DNA of 64,000 nucleotides, from contig UCMS01000010.1 in the NCBI GenBank assembly GCA_900473805.1, positions 60,406 through 124,405 of the forward strand, given 5' to 3'. Shown here piece after piece: positions 24,974 through 34,877 of the stretch (position 1 is its first letter; each line of letters begins with the position of its first letter). The notes beneath the pieces were generated by a model. The model was not told the origin of the DNA. It saw only the letters and a list, made by a program, of their open reading frames with translations, and did no database searches. The stretch comes from Hyphomicrobiales bacterium (GTDB taxonomy: Bacteria; Pseudomonadota; Alphaproteobacteria; Rhizobiales; Rhizobiaceae). A program made the position numbers and the translations under genes.

Positions 24974-25764
24974 TGCAGCAACATGAGGAATTGGCTGGCA
25001 AAACCGCTCTTGTGACCGGTGCCGGGTCAGGGATCGGCCGGGGAGCTGCACTGAAGCTCGCGTCACATGGCGCTTATGTTGGACTTCTCGGGAGAACCGA
25101 GGATGAGTTGACCAGTACCCTCTCTGAAATTCGGTCCGCCGGCGGAGATGGTTTGATCCTGGTCGCCGATGTGAGTGATGCCGCTGCCATGGAGCAGGCC
25201 TTTGCAACGCTTCTGTCGGAGCGGGACGCGTTGCACATGGTGGTCGCCAATGCGGGAATTAACGGCACCTGGGCGCCGATCGACGATCTGAGTCCCGAGG
25301 AGTTCGACAAGACCATCGCGATCAACTTGCGGGGCACCTATCTGACCCTCCACCACTGTGTAAGGCATATGAAGGCGACGGGCGGATCCATCGTGGTCAT
25401 TTCCTCCATCAATGGCACACGAACCTTCACCACGCCCGGTGCCACAGCCTATTCCGCGACCAAGGCCGCTCAGCTGGCGATGGTGCAGCAACTCTCTCTG
25501 GAGTTGGGCCGACACGGGATACGCATCAACGCCGTCTGCCCGGGGGCAATCGATACCAGCATCAATGACAACACGGCCTTGCGTAGCCGCGACGAGACGG
25601 AAATTCCGGTGGCTTTTCCGGAAGGGGATATTCCTCTTACGGGCGGCGAGGCCGGGACGATCGAGGAGGTGGCAGAGGTGATCTACTTCCTCCTTTCTCC
25701 CGCGTCTCGCCACGTGACCGGCACGCCCATCTGGGTGGATGGCGGGCAGAGCCTGCTGCGTTGA
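24973..25764 (+). CDS. SDR-family NAD(P)-dependent oxidoreductase
   Basis: A 263-residue classical short-chain dehydrogenase. It shows the cofactor motif 'TGAGSGIGRG', 'VVANAGIN', the catalytic Ser region 'SIVVISSINGT' and 'YSATK', and ends with 'WVDGGQSLLR'. The substrate cannot be told from sequence. Start at ATG 24973 overlaps the DUF3008 stop; a GTG at 24970 is an alternative. Pairing with DUF3008 and the upstream motif suggests a general-stress oxidoreductase. Confidence 0.9.
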   Translation: MQQHEELAGKTALVTGAGSGIGRGAALKLASHGAYVGLLGRTEDELTSTLSEIRSAGGDGLILVADVSDAAAMEQAFATLLSERDALHMVVANAGINGTWAPIDDLSPEEFDKTIAINLRGTYLTLHHCVRHMKATGGSIVVISSINGTRTFTTPGATAYSATKAAQLAMVQQLSLELGRHGIRINAVCPGAIDTSINDNTALRSRDETEIPVAFPEGDIPLTGGEAGTIEEVAEVIYFLLSPASRHVTGTPIWVDGGQSLLR

Positions 25765-25779
25765 GGAGTGAAGTGAGAT

Positions 25780-26268
25780 CTAACGATCGTCGCCAGTCGT
25801 CGGAAGCCGTTTCTCAAGCAGATTGACGAGCCATAGGACTGTCAAGGCGAAAACGGTCGCGATGAGCCCGATCTGCCAGAAGCCTAGTCCGCAGGAAAGG
25901 CCGATCGAGCCTGCAAACCAGAGGCCGGCTCCGGTTGTCAGCCCCGTGACCCTTCCTTTCGCGTAAACGATCATGCCGGCGGCCAGGAAAGCGACGCCGG
26001 CAGTCACGGCTTCAACCAGACGTAACGGGTCTATCCGTACTTCTTCTCGGTCAAACGCAGGATGATGCGCGATCTCAATCGTCAGAATGGCAACGATCGC
26101 CGCCGAGAGGCAGACCAAGATGTGGGTCCGCAAGCCTGCGGCGTGGCTGCGCCATTCCCGTTCAAAACCGATCGCTGCACCGCAGGTCAACGCGATCAAC
26201 AGGCGAACAACGATGGCCGAAAGGTCGAGCGTCGTCTGCGTTCCGAAATCGGTCAATTCCTGCGGCAT
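25780..26268 (-). CDS. MgtC/SapB family membrane protein
   Basis: A 162-residue inner-membrane protein with the MgtC N-terminal signature 'LLIALTCGAAIGFEREWRSH', then 'AAGLRTHILVCLSAAIVAIL' and 'GVAFLAAGMIV'. MgtC proteins support growth at low Mg and, in pathogens, survival in macrophages by inhibiting the F-type ATP synthase. The C-terminal ACT-like domain of Salmonella MgtC is missing, as in the short SapB-type members. ATG 26268 was chosen over an in-frame TTG four codons upstream. Confidence 0.88.
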   Translation of the reverse strand: MPQELTDFGTQTTLDLSAIVVRLLIALTCGAAIGFEREWRSHAAGLRTHILVCLSAAIVAILTIEIAHHPAFDREEVRIDPLRLVEAVTAGVAFLAAGMIVYAKGRVTGLTTGAGLWFAGSIGLSCGLGFWQIGLIATVFALTVLWLVNLLEKRLPTTGDDR

Positions 26269-26318
26269 CGTCAGTTCCAAGATAGGGCCGATTACAGAGA
26301 AACCAGGGGCCTCAGCCC

Positions 26319-26708
26319 TCAGACTTTCTGATCATGGGCTGCCGTTGACGTATAGGTAGAGGAGACTGGGTCGCTGGCCGGAAACGTGTCTTCAAGACCC
26401 TCTTGAAGATTGCTGCCCGATCGGCGGCTCTCTTGTTCTTGCAGCAGGCTTTCCACGGCATCGCTCGGCTGTTCTTCCGCTGGGAAAGCGCCGTCTGGCG
26501 AATCCACGGTTTCGCTGGAGAGGCCGAAGTTTCCGGCCTGCAAGAGGATCACCTGGGCCTTTTGCAGCGCATTCTCGCGCGTGAGAACACTGCTCTCTGT
26601 CTGTGCCATGACCACCGATACGCGTTCGCCGCCATCGCCTTCAAACTCCACCGTAAAAGCGGAGTCAGAGCCTGTCGGTTCGTGCACCTTGGTTCCTACG
26701 ATCTGCAT
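26319..26708 (-). CDS. hypothetical protein with C-terminal DTFPASDP motif
   Basis: A 129-residue soluble protein. The N-terminal half looks like a small beta domain ('KVHEPTGSDSAFTVEFEGDG', 'VSVVMAQTESSVLTREN'). The C-terminus is disordered and contains 'LQEGLEDTFPASDPVSSTYT', a motif I know from many uncharacterised small alphaproteobacterial proteins. An exact GGAAC-N16-CGTT sequence lies about 30 bases upstream. Probably a general stress gene of unknown function. Its coordinate may be off by one base because of counting in the region. Confidence 0.7.
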   Translation of the reverse strand: MQIVGTKVHEPTGSDSAFTVEFEGDGGERVSVVMAQTESSVLTRENALQKAQVILLQAGNFGLSSETVDSPDGAFPAEEQPSDAVESLLQEQESRRSGSNLQEGLEDTFPASDPVSSTYTSTAAHDQKV

Positions 26709-26737
26709 GGACGTTCTCCCGTTTGTTTCGACGTGAA

Positions 26738-26762
26738 AACGCAGGCATGGCAGCGTTGTTCC
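26738..26762 (-). promoter_or_regulatory. EcfG-type general stress promoter (best match in window)
   Basis: Read on the minus strand: GGAAC-N16-CGTT, an exact match to the alphaproteobacterial EcfG consensus, about 30 bases upstream of the ATG near 26708. Confidence 0.6.
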
Positions 26763-26863
26763 ATGGGTTTGGCAGATGCTGTGGGAGAGCCGATGGCCTC
26801 CAACTCGCATGCCACTCATCTTAACCTGTTGTTTACCATGATGTTTAGCAATTTAAGAAAAAC

Positions 26864-26888
26864 TGAACAAAGGTCGTCTCGACGCGTT
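26864..26888 (+). promoter_or_regulatory. possible EcfG-type promoter for the response regulator gene
   Basis: TGAAC-N16-CGTT, one mismatch from consensus, ending 23 bases before the ATG at 26912. Confidence 0.4.
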
Positions 26889-26911
26889 TGGGTCGGACAA
26901 GGAGAGCGAAC

Positions 26912-27298
26912 ATGCGACAGGCACTAGCGATCGACACCATTCTCATCGTCGAAGATGATGTCTTCATTTCCATGGACGCGGCCGACGCCGTCTCGAAGGC
27001 CGGTGTTGCCGTCATTACAACAGAGACCGTGCGGGATGCGCTGGAGATCCTCGACAGCGAACATATCTCAGGCGCGATTCTTGATTTCCAGGTGAAGGAT
27101 GGGGCCGTGACGCCGATCGTCCAGAAACTAAGGCAGTCCGGAATTCCCTTTCGGATCGTCTCCGGTTCGGCGATCAGGGAGATCGAGGCCAATGGCATTC
27201 CGGAGGAACTGTGCGCCTCCAAACCGGCGGATTACCGTAAGGTGCTGACGTCCCTCATGAGAGAGACGCCGAGCGGCCGGTTCCACGGACGCCACTGA
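26912..27298 (+). CDS. single-domain response regulator
   Basis: A 128-residue receiver domain with no output domain. The acidic pair is in 'ILIVEDDVFISMDAADAV', the phospho-acceptor Asp in 'ISGAILDFQVKDG', and the switch Ser and conserved Lys in 'IPFRIVSGSA' and 'ELCASKPADYRKV'. Stand-alone receivers pass phosphate or bind kinases directly; in Hyphomicrobiales several act in the PhyR general stress pathway. The FATGY-type motif of SdrG-like receivers is not present. Start taken at 26912 with an AAGGAGA site. Confidence 0.85.
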   Translation: MRQALAIDTILIVEDDVFISMDAADAVSKAGVAVITTETVRDALEILDSEHISGAILDFQVKDGAVTPIVQKLRQSGIPFRIVSGSAIREIEANGIPEELCASKPADYRKVLTSLMRETPSGRFHGRH

Positions 27299-27304
27299 TC
27301 GAAT

Positions 27305-27922
27305 TCAGCGTTTGGCCATCAGGCGTTCCAGCGTCCGTTCGACCACGTCCACCATCACCATCGTCTGGTGATCGACCTCTATGTTGAGATCGTCGCCGAC
27401 GCGGTAGTCCGGGAACGTGGTCTGGCGCAATGTCTCGGGGATCAAGTTGATGGTGAATACATTTTCGTCCGCCTCGGCAACTGTGAGGCTGGCACCATTT
27501 ACGGCAAGATAGCCACGCTTGAAGACGTATTTTGCCCACTCGTCCGGCACCTCGAAGCGAATGAAGGCACCGGGCATGTCTAGCTTCGCAGCCACCAGTT
27601 TCGCCGTCGTCGCGATATGACCAGCGATGTTGTGGCCGCCATTTTCGTCAGTGGGCTTGGCTGACCGTTCGAGGTTGACCCGATCGCCGGCATTCAGCTT
27701 ACCGAGATTTGTTCTTTCCAACGTCGCATCCATGGCATCGAAGGTGACTTCCGTTCCCGTCATCGAGGTCACTGAGAGGCACACACCCTCGACCGAGACG
27801 CTCGCTCCGATCTGGAGCTCGTTCATGAGCCTGTCCGGAAAGCGGATGTGGAATGTCGTATAGCCGTCGTGACGGACGACATCTTCGACGGGGGCGACTG
27901 TCTGGACGATACCGGTGTACAT
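27305..27922 (-). CDS. ribE: riboflavin synthase alpha chain
   Basis: A 205-residue protein with two tandem lumazine-binding domains. The first starts 'MYTGIVQTVAPVEDV' with 'VSVEGVCLSVT'; the second has 'GHIATTAKLVA' and 'LAVNGASLTVAEAD'. It converts two 6,7-dimethyl-8-ribityllumazine molecules into riboflavin and a pyrimidine. The length fits the family. It is separated from other rib genes, and I found no FMN riboswitch upstream, so it may be constitutive. It converges on the response regulator with a 6-base gap. Confidence 0.92.
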   Translation of the reverse strand: MYTGIVQTVAPVEDVVRHDGYTTFHIRFPDRLMNELQIGASVSVEGVCLSVTSMTGTEVTFDAMDATLERTNLGKLNAGDRVNLERSAKPTDENGGHNIAGHIATTAKLVAAKLDMPGAFIRFEVPDEWAKYVFKRGYLAVNGASLTVAEADENVFTINLIPETLRQTTFPDYRVGDDLNIEVDHQTMVMVDVVERTLERLMAKR

Positions 27923-28146
27923 GAGCAATTTCCTTGAAAACTTGCCGGAAGGTAATGCCTGCGTCGGCAAAGACAATCCCCGAAGGGCGATCACAGCGTC
28001 CCCTTTTGATGAACGTGCCGGAACAGGTGTCACATGACAGTGGTTTGCTGACACATGCTGCTTTCGCTGCGGTTGCCGTCCGCCAGGCAATCGGATTAGA
28101 TTCGTGTCGATGCTAGGCCACCTCTCGCTTCCGCCCATGTGACCAG

Positions 28147-29079
28147 ATGGATTTCATGCCAAAAATTCTGTGCCTTGCCCTTAATCCTGCAATCGACATT
28201 TCCAGCGATGCCGATGTCGTTCGGCATACGCATAAGACCCGAACTCACAACCAGCAGCAGTTTCCGGGTGGCGGCGGGATCAATGTGGCGCGTGTCATTG
28301 CCGCGCTCGGAGGGACATGCGAACTCGCCTTTCTCTCGGGTGGCGCCACCGGCAGGTTGCTCGAGGCGATGTTGCAGCCGCTACCGATCGTGGAGCGACC
28401 CTTTCCGATCCATGATCCCGTGCGTGTGGCCTATGCCGTCCACGAGACCTCAACCAATCTCGAATACCGGTTCGTTCCCGAAGGGCCTCTGGTGACGGAA
28501 GCCGAATTGGAGCCGGTGATCGACGCCGTGTGTGCCAGCGATGCCGACTACATCGTTGCCAGTGGCAGCCTGCCGCGCGGGGTTGCCGACGATACGTATG
28601 TGCGGCTCGCGGAGGCGGCGAAAGCGCGAAATGCGCGGTTCGTGCTGGATACCTCCGGGTCAGCTTTGGCGGCTGCCCTGTCGTCGGCGCGTATGTTCCT
28701 CGTCAAGCCCAGTCTCGGCGAACTTGAGGCGATCGTGGGCGAGCCATTGGGGCACGAACGCGTCGGGCCAGTGGCGCAGGACTATGTCCGGCGTGGGGTG
28801 GCTGAATACATGGCTGTCACGTTGGGGGCCGACGGGGCTGTGCTGGTCTCGGCCGACCGCATCATCCGAGTTCCAGCAATCAAGGTACCCGTAAACTCAG
28901 CGACCGGTGCCGGCGACAGCTTCGTCGCAGGCATCGTCTGGTCCTTGGCCGAGGGACAGGATATCGAGCACGCTTTCCAGTTTGGGCAGGCCTGTGGCGC
29001 TGCTGCCGTCATGACGGCAGGGACCGAGCTGTGTCGTCGCGAGGACGTGCTGCGATTGGTTGCTGCCGCAACACAGTAG
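28147..29079 (+). CDS. PfkB-family sugar kinase (1-phosphofructokinase-like)
   Basis: A 310-residue ribokinase-fold kinase of the hexose-phosphate kinase branch. The N-terminal '[17 protein letters not shown]' and '[18 protein letters not shown]' and the C-terminal '[20 protein letters not shown]' (catalytic Asp and anion hole) identify it. Likely substrates are fructose-1-phosphate, fructose-6-phosphate or tagatose-6-phosphate; no neighbouring sugar transporter decides which. ATG 28147 was used, although ATG 28156 is close and plausible. Confidence 0.88.
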   Translation: MDFMPKILCLALNPAIDISSDADVVRHTHKTRTHNQQQFPGGGGINVARVIAALGGTCELAFLSGGATGRLLEAMLQPLPIVERPFPIHDPVRVAYAVHETSTNLEYRFVPEGPLVTEAELEPVIDAVCASDADYIVASGSLPRGVADDTYVRLAEAAKARNARFVLDTSGSALAAALSSARMFLVKPSLGELEAIVGEPLGHERVGPVAQDYVRRGVAEYMAVTLGADGAVLVSADRIIRVPAIKVPVNSATGAGDSFVAGIVWSLAEGQDIEHAFQFGQACGAAAVMTAGTELCRREDVLRLVAAATQ

Positions 29080-29245
29080 CGTTGCTGCACGCGTCTGGGC
29101 TTTTTGCACGCGAACGTGCACGTGGGGAAAATGCACCCAACGCGGCATTATTACTTGTCAGAAAAGTTCAAGTTTAATATGGGAAGGGGAGCGCGGGTGC
29201 CTGTCGCATCCGCTTATTTCAGCACCATCTCATAGGGAGCTCCCA

Positions 29246-30361
<1,116 letters not shown>

Positions 30362-30365
30362 AATC

Positions 30366-30845
30366 ATGGCCGGCGGCATTCGCGACACCCAGTCGGGCGA
30401 CGACCTGGCGGAGAACCACGAAATCAACGTCACGCCCTTCATCGACGTGATGCTGGTCCTCCTGATCATCTTCATGGTGGCAGCGCCGCTCTCCACCGTG
30501 GACGTCAATGTCGATCTGCCTGCATCGACGGCGAAACCGGCCGAACGGCCGGATGAACCGATCTACGTCACCCTGAAAGAGGATATGAGCCTGTCACTGG
30601 GCAATGAGACCGTGGCTCGCGAGGCGCTCGGCGCGTCGCTCGACCGGATCAGCGAGGGCAACAAGGATGCGCGCATCTTCCTGCGTGCGGACAAGACGGT
30701 CGACTACGGCAAATTCATGGAAGTCATGAACCTGCTGCGGGACGCCGGCTACCTCAAGATCGCGCTCGTTGGACTTGAGAGCCTGCCTGCGCCCCAAGGG
30801 GCCGCGCAGCCAGAAACTCAGCCTGCTGCGGAGCCGCAACCATGA
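30366..30845 (+). CDS. exbD: TonB-system protein ExbD
   Basis: A 159-residue protein with a cytoplasmic N-terminus, one transmembrane helix containing the essential Asp ('VTPFIDVMLVLLIIFMVAAP'), and a periplasmic domain ('IFLRADKTVDYGKFMEVMNL'). It forms the proton path with ExbB. It begins 4 bases after the exbB stop and its stop overlaps the tonB ATG (ATGA), so the three genes are translated as a unit. Confidence 0.95.
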   Translation: MAGGIRDTQSGDDLAENHEINVTPFIDVMLVLLIIFMVAAPLSTVDVNVDLPASTAKPAERPDEPIYVTLKEDMSLSLGNETVAREALGASLDRISEGNKDARIFLRADKTVDYGKFMEVMNLLRDAGYLKIALVGLESLPAPQGAAQPETQPAAEPQP

Positions 30846-31765
30846 GCGAAGATCGGCGGTCTACGGGACGCGTTCTCGGCGAGTGGCTGCTGTGGACAAC
30901 GGCCGGCGTGCTGGTGGTGACGGCCCATGCCGGTGCTGTTGCCTATCTTATGCGTGAGCCCATGGTTGCCATGGAAGACAGTGGCCCGCCACCTGCCATC
31001 ATGATCGAGCTGGCGCCCGAGCCGGAAGCCGTCCTGACCGACGAGACGGAGGTCTCGACGGAACAGGTTGATGCGGAGGAGGTCAAGACCGCTTCCAGCG
31101 AACCCCTGCCGGAACCCGTCGAACCTCCGCCTGTGCAGCCGCTGCCTGAGCCAATCCCGGAACCGGAGCCTGAGCCGGAAGTCACCGAGCAGATTGTTGA
31201 GCCGCCGCCCGTTGTTGAACCCGAGCCTGAGCCCGAGCCGATCGAGGAGGTCGACCCGGTGGAAGAGCTCGTAATGGCGCAGCTCGAAAATGTCGAAGTG
31301 CCGATCCCGATGGTACGGCCTCCGAGACCGGACCCAAAGATCGAAAAGCCCGTCGAGCCCAAGAAGAAAACCGTCAAGAAGCAACAGGCGCCGGCCTCGC
31401 AGGCTGCACGCCAGGCTAAGGCTGAAGTGGCGCAGGCCGACCGCAACGCCGCAGCCGTTTCCAGCAGCGGTGCCGGTCGCAGCGTATCGCCGGCCAAATG
31501 GCAATCGCGGCTGATGTCACATCTCGAGCGTCGGAAGCGGTACCCTTCAGAGGCCCGGAGCAATCGTGAGGAAGGGACGGTCTATGTGCGGTTCCGGATC
31601 GACGATGCAGGCAACGTCTTGTCCGTTTCGCTGTCTCGCTCATCCGGGTCGGCGGCACTCGACAATGCGGTGGTGGCGATGGTGCGAAACGCCTCGCCGG
31701 TGCCGGCGCCACCGCCCGGTGTGAACAAGACGATTACGGCTCCGGTAAGGTTCAACCTCCGCTGA
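30842..31765 (+). CDS. tonB: energy transducer TonB
   Basis: A 307-residue TonB protein. It has one N-terminal helix ('WLLWTTAGVLVVTAHAGAVA'), a long Pro/Glu-rich spacer (about residues 50-170), a Lys-rich stretch, and the C-terminal TonB box-binding domain ('KWQSRLMSHLERRKRYPSEA', 'VYVRFRIDDAGNVLSVSLSR', ending 'PVRFNLR'). It carries energy across the periplasm to TonB-dependent receptors. No receptor gene lies nearby. Confidence 0.95.
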   Translation: MSEDRRSTGRVLGEWLLWTTAGVLVVTAHAGAVAYLMREPMVAMEDSGPPPAIMIELAPEPEAVLTDETEVSTEQVDAEEVKTASSEPLPEPVEPPPVQPLPEPIPEPEPEPEVTEQIVEPPPVVEPEPEPEPIEEVDPVEELVMAQLENVEVPIPMVRPPRPDPKIEKPVEPKKKTVKKQQAPASQAARQAKAEVAQADRNAAAVSSSGAGRSVSPAKWQSRLMSHLERRKRYPSEARSNREEGTVYVRFRIDDAGNVLSVSLSRSSGSAALDNAVVAMVRNASPVPAPPPGVNKTITAPVRFNLR

Positions 31766-31821
31766 TTGAGCGGAGGGATGCCTTTTTTACACGTCGAGCT
31801 GGACGAGTGATCTTCGAGAAT

Positions 31822-31851
31822 AAAGGGCCGGCGGATCGTCACCGGCCCTTT
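31822..31851. terminator. bidirectional terminator between tonB and amaB
   Basis: 10-bp perfect stem (aaagggccgg / ccggcccttt) with a 10-base loop between the convergent ends at 31765 and 31857; A and T tracts flank the GC core. Confidence 0.85.
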
Positions 31852-31856
31852 GCGCT

Positions 31857-33398
31857 TTACTCAATATCGAACTTGACGCCCTGCGCCAGCGGCAGGGTCC
31901 TACCGTAGTTCACGGTGTTGGTCTGGCGGCGCATATAGGCCTTCCAGCTGTCGGAGCCGGATTCACGGCCGCCACCGGTTTCCTTCTCGCCACCGAAAGC
32001 GCCGCCGATTTCCGCGCCCGAAGGCCCAATGTTGACGTTGGCAATGCCGCAATCCGAACCACGATCGGAGACGAAGGCTTCCGCCTCGCGGATGTCATTG
32101 GTGAAGATCGACGAGGAGAGGCCCTGCGGCACATCGTTGTTCAGCGCCAGAGCGTCGTCGAAGTTGGCATACTTGATGACGTAGAGGATCGGCGCGAAGG
32201 TTTCCTCGACGACCGGACCGCACTGTTCCGGCATTTCGACGAGAGCCGGACGGACGTAATAGGCCTCAGCGGACTCATCGGCGCGGACGCGGTCGCCACC
32301 ATGCACCTTGCCGCCATTGGCCTTTGCGGCCTCCAGCGCGTGCTGCATGCGGTCGAAGGAGCCCTTGTCAATCAGCGGCCCAATCAGGTTGCCGGCTTCC
32401 AGCGGGTTGCCGATGGTGACGGAGCCGTAAGCTTTGATCAGGCGCGGGACCAGCGTGTCGTAGACGCTTTCATGCACGAAGAGACGGCGGAGCGTGGTGC
32501 AGCGCTGGCCGGCGGTGCCCATGGCAGCGAAGGCGACGCCACGCAGCGTCAGATCCAGATCAGCGGTCGGGCCGACGATGGCGGCATTGTTGCCGCCGAG
32601 CTCCAGGATCGAGCGGCCGAAGCGGGCGGCGACACGCGGGCCGACGGCGCGACCCATGGCGGTCGAGCCGGTTGCCGAGATCAACGGGACCTTCGGGTGA
32701 TCGACGAGGATCTCGCCGATGTCACGGCCCCCAATCAGCAGCGTCGAGAGGTTTGCAGGTGCCTTGCCACCCTGCGCATTGTAGCGCTTCACGGCCTTCT
32801 CGAAGATTGCCTGGGTGGCGATGGCGGTGAGCGGGGTCTTTTCCGACGGCTTCCAGATCGTCGCATTGCCGCAGACGAGCGCGAGTGCGGCATTCCAGGA
32901 CCAGACGGCGACGGGGAAGTTGAAGGCCGAGATGATGCCGGTGACGCCGAGCGGATGCCAGGTTTCCATCATGCGGTGTTCGGCGCGTTCGGTCGCGATC
33001 GTCAGACCGTAGAGCTGGCGCGACAGGCCGACGGCGAAATCGCAGATGTCGATCATTTCCTGGACTTCGCCGAGGCCTTCGGAGGTGATCTTGCCGACCT
33101 CGATGGAGACGAGGCGACCGAGTTCGGTCTTCGCCGCGCGCAGCTCCTCGCCGAGCAGGCGGATCAGTTCGCCACGCTGCGGGGCCGGCACCAGGCGCCA
33201 TTCGACGAAGGCCTTGTGGGCTGCGTCGATCGCCTTGCGGGTGTCGTCAGCGGAAATTTCGGCGACCGCTGCGATGGTCTCGCCGTTGATCGGCGAGCGA
33301 ACCGAAAGCGTGCCGCCGGTGAGCGCCTTGGCGTCGACGCCGAAGCTTGCCATCAGCGATGCCGTTTCGGCGGAGAATTTCAGATTGGCGAGGGTCAT
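31857..33398 (-). CDS. amaB: L-aminoadipate-semialdehyde (piperideine-6-carboxylate) dehydrogenase
   Basis: A 513-residue ALDH7-type aldehyde dehydrogenase, the family of human antiquitin and P. putida AmaB. It oxidises alpha-aminoadipic semialdehyde, in equilibrium with piperideine-6-carboxylate, to 2-aminoadipate. Motifs are 'SAFNFPVAVWSWNAALALV', the general base Glu in 'ILELGGNNAAIVGP' and the nucleophile in 'GTAGQRCTTLRRL'. The next gene is a pipecolate-oxidase-like flavoprotein with a divergent LysR regulator, the same set as amaB-amaA-lysR of Pseudomonas putida. This fixes the pathway as lysine/pipecolate breakdown with good confidence. Confidence 0.92.
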   Translation of the reverse strand: MTLANLKFSAETASLMASFGVDAKALTGGTLSVRSPINGETIAAVAEISADDTRKAIDAAHKAFVEWRLVPAPQRGELIRLLGEELRAAKTELGRLVSIEVGKITSEGLGEVQEMIDICDFAVGLSRQLYGLTIATERAEHRMMETWHPLGVTGIISAFNFPVAVWSWNAALALVCGNATIWKPSEKTPLTAIATQAIFEKAVKRYNAQGGKAPANLSTLLIGGRDIGEILVDHPKVPLISATGSTAMGRAVGPRVAARFGRSILELGGNNAAIVGPTADLDLTLRGVAFAAMGTAGQRCTTLRRLFVHESVYDTLVPRLIKAYGSVTIGNPLEAGNLIGPLIDKGSFDRMQHALEAAKANGGKVHGGDRVRADESAEAYYVRPALVEMPEQCGPVVEETFAPILYVIKYANFDDALALNNDVPQGLSSSIFTNDIREAEAFVSDRGSDCGIANVNIGPSGAEIGGAFGGEKETGGGRESGSDSWKAYMRRQTNTVNYGRTLPLAQGVKFDIE

Positions 33399-33437
33399 GA
33401 TGGTCCTTCCCGTCAGGTCTACCTGGTTCTTGTTCGT

Positions 33438-34721
33438 TTAAAATCGTGCGCCGGCCAGATGCGCCACCTGGGCGCCCGCCTCGTACCACGCTTCCTTCAG
33501 GCTGCGGAAGGCTGGCGCTTGTGGATCGGTGAGCGGCAGGGGCAGCTCATCCTCGGAGATCTGGCCAAGGATATGGCTTGCAATCGTCTTTCCGAAGACA
33601 GTGCCCGGCGAGATGCCGCGTCCGTTGTAACCTGAAAAGCCGATGACGCCTGGTGCAAACTTGTGGAATCGCGGAAGTGCATTGGTCGTCATGCCGATCT
33701 GGCCATACCATTCGCTTTCGAAGGCAATATCACCGATCTGCGGGAAGATCGCCTTCAAGGCACGCTGCGCCCAGGCGCGGTGGATGGTGAGCCCTGTGCC
33801 CCGCAGGGCGCCGACACTGCCGAAAACCATGCGGCCGGCCTTGTCCATGCGGAAGGAGGAGAGAACCTCCTTGGTATCCCAGCAGCCCTGACGTTCCGTC
33901 AGGATCGACTTACGCAAATTGTCGCTGAGCGGGACGGTGGCGAAGTTAAAATAGGGCAGGTGCACCTGTTCTTCGCGCACGGCGGCGAAGGGGCCGTGGC
34001 TATAGGCATCGGTTGCCACGACGATCCACTTTGCCTCGACGCTGCCTTCGGAGGTCCGGACCTGCCAGCCATCCGCCGTTTTGGCGTAGCTTTCGACCGG
34101 GCTTGCCGTATGGAGAATTGCACCGGCCTTTGTCGCGGCATGGGCAAGACCACGGGCGTAGGCGAGTGGCTGCAACGTGCCGGCGCGGCGATCCAGAAGC
34201 GAACCCTGATAGGCGGAAGTACCAATTTTGTGTTCGGTCTCGGCTTCGTCGAGCAGTTCGACCGGCGCACCGCGACGCTGCCACTGCTCCGCTCTGGCCT
34301 CGATTTCCTTGCGGCCGGCAGTGCCGACGGCGCAGTGCAGCGTGCCCTGGCGTTCGAGCTCGCATTCAATACCGTGGCGGTCGATCAGGTCCATCACCGT
34401 CCGGGGCCCGTTGCCGAGCAGGTCGAGTAGCCTTTCGCCGTAGACGGGGCCGAGCTCGCCCGGAAGATCGTCGGGCATGACCCACATGCCGGCATTGATC
34501 AGGCCTACATTGCGACCCGCACCGCCAAAGCCGATCTCTTTTGCCTCCAGGAGGATGACGCTGGTGCCCGCTTCAGCAAGGTGCAGTGCTGCGGAAAGGC
34601 CTGTGTAGCCGCCTCCGACGATCACCACATCGGCTCTGGCAGCCCCTTCGAGAGACGTCGTCTGCGGTGCAGCCGGCGCCGTCTTTTCCCAAAGACCGTG
34701 GGAGCGCGGATCGTCTAGCAT
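33438..34721 (-). CDS. amaA: FAD-dependent L-pipecolate oxidase-like protein
   Basis: A 427-residue DAO/GlpO-fold flavoenzyme. The N-terminal dinucleotide fold is 'DVVIVGGGYTGLSAALHLAE', followed by 'GFGGAGRNVGLINAG'. The C-terminal FAD contacts include 'GVIGFSGYNGRGISPGTVFG'. Length and motifs agree with AmaA, which oxidises L-pipecolate to piperideine-6-carboxylate, the substrate of the product of the next gene. Other glycine or amino acid oxidases share this fold, so the substrate call rests mainly on the amaB neighbour 39 bases downstream. Confidence 0.82.
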   Translation of the reverse strand: MLDDPRSHGLWEKTAPAAPQTTSLEGAARADVVIVGGGYTGLSAALHLAEAGTSVILLEAKEIGFGGAGRNVGLINAGMWVMPDDLPGELGPVYGERLLDLLGNGPRTVMDLIDRHGIECELERQGTLHCAVGTAGRKEIEARAEQWQRRGAPVELLDEAETEHKIGTSAYQGSLLDRRAGTLQPLAYARGLAHAATKAGAILHTASPVESYAKTADGWQVRTSEGSVEAKWIVVATDAYSHGPFAAVREEQVHLPYFNFATVPLSDNLRKSILTERQGCWDTKEVLSSFRMDKAGRMVFGSVGALRGTGLTIHRAWAQRALKAIFPQIGDIAFESEWYGQIGMTTNALPRFHKFAPGVIGFSGYNGRGISPGTVFGKTIASHILGQISEDELPLPLTDPQAPAFRSLKEAWYEAGAQVAHLAGARF

Positions 34722-34806
34722 GATGTGGCCTCAGGGCTCTCTGAATGGTGCCAGGAAGGCTTCTTCAGGCATGTCTTGCCGCCCGATATCATTCCGCCCC
34801 GTACAG

Positions 34807-34860
34807 TCTTGAGATTTCTAGAAGAGCGTTCTACGCCATTCCAGCGATAAATTCTCAAGA
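34807..34860. promoter_or_regulatory. inverted repeats in the amaA/LysR intergenic region
   Basis: Arms tcttgaga (34807-34814) and tctcaaga (34853-34860), with a small palindrome ttctagaa at 34816-34823 between them. They sit between amaA and its divergent LysR gene, so they are candidate operator sites. Confidence 0.4.
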
Positions 34861-34877
34861 GATCATTCCAAAAAGGC

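Noticed and set aside
28018..28044. EcfG-type promoter for the PfkB kinase gene
   Set aside because: GGAAC-N19-TT is present but lacks the CG before TT, and the leader would be about 100 bases; too weak to list.
27923..28140. FMN riboswitch upstream of ribE
   Set aside because: A 'cttcgggg' string resembles part of the element, but the conserved core that follows in true FMN aptamers is absent.
29156..29170. RirA iron-responsive operator upstream of exbB
   Set aside because: TGT-N9-TCA differs from TGA-N9-TCA and this short pattern is common by chance. Iron control is likely on general grounds but is not shown here.
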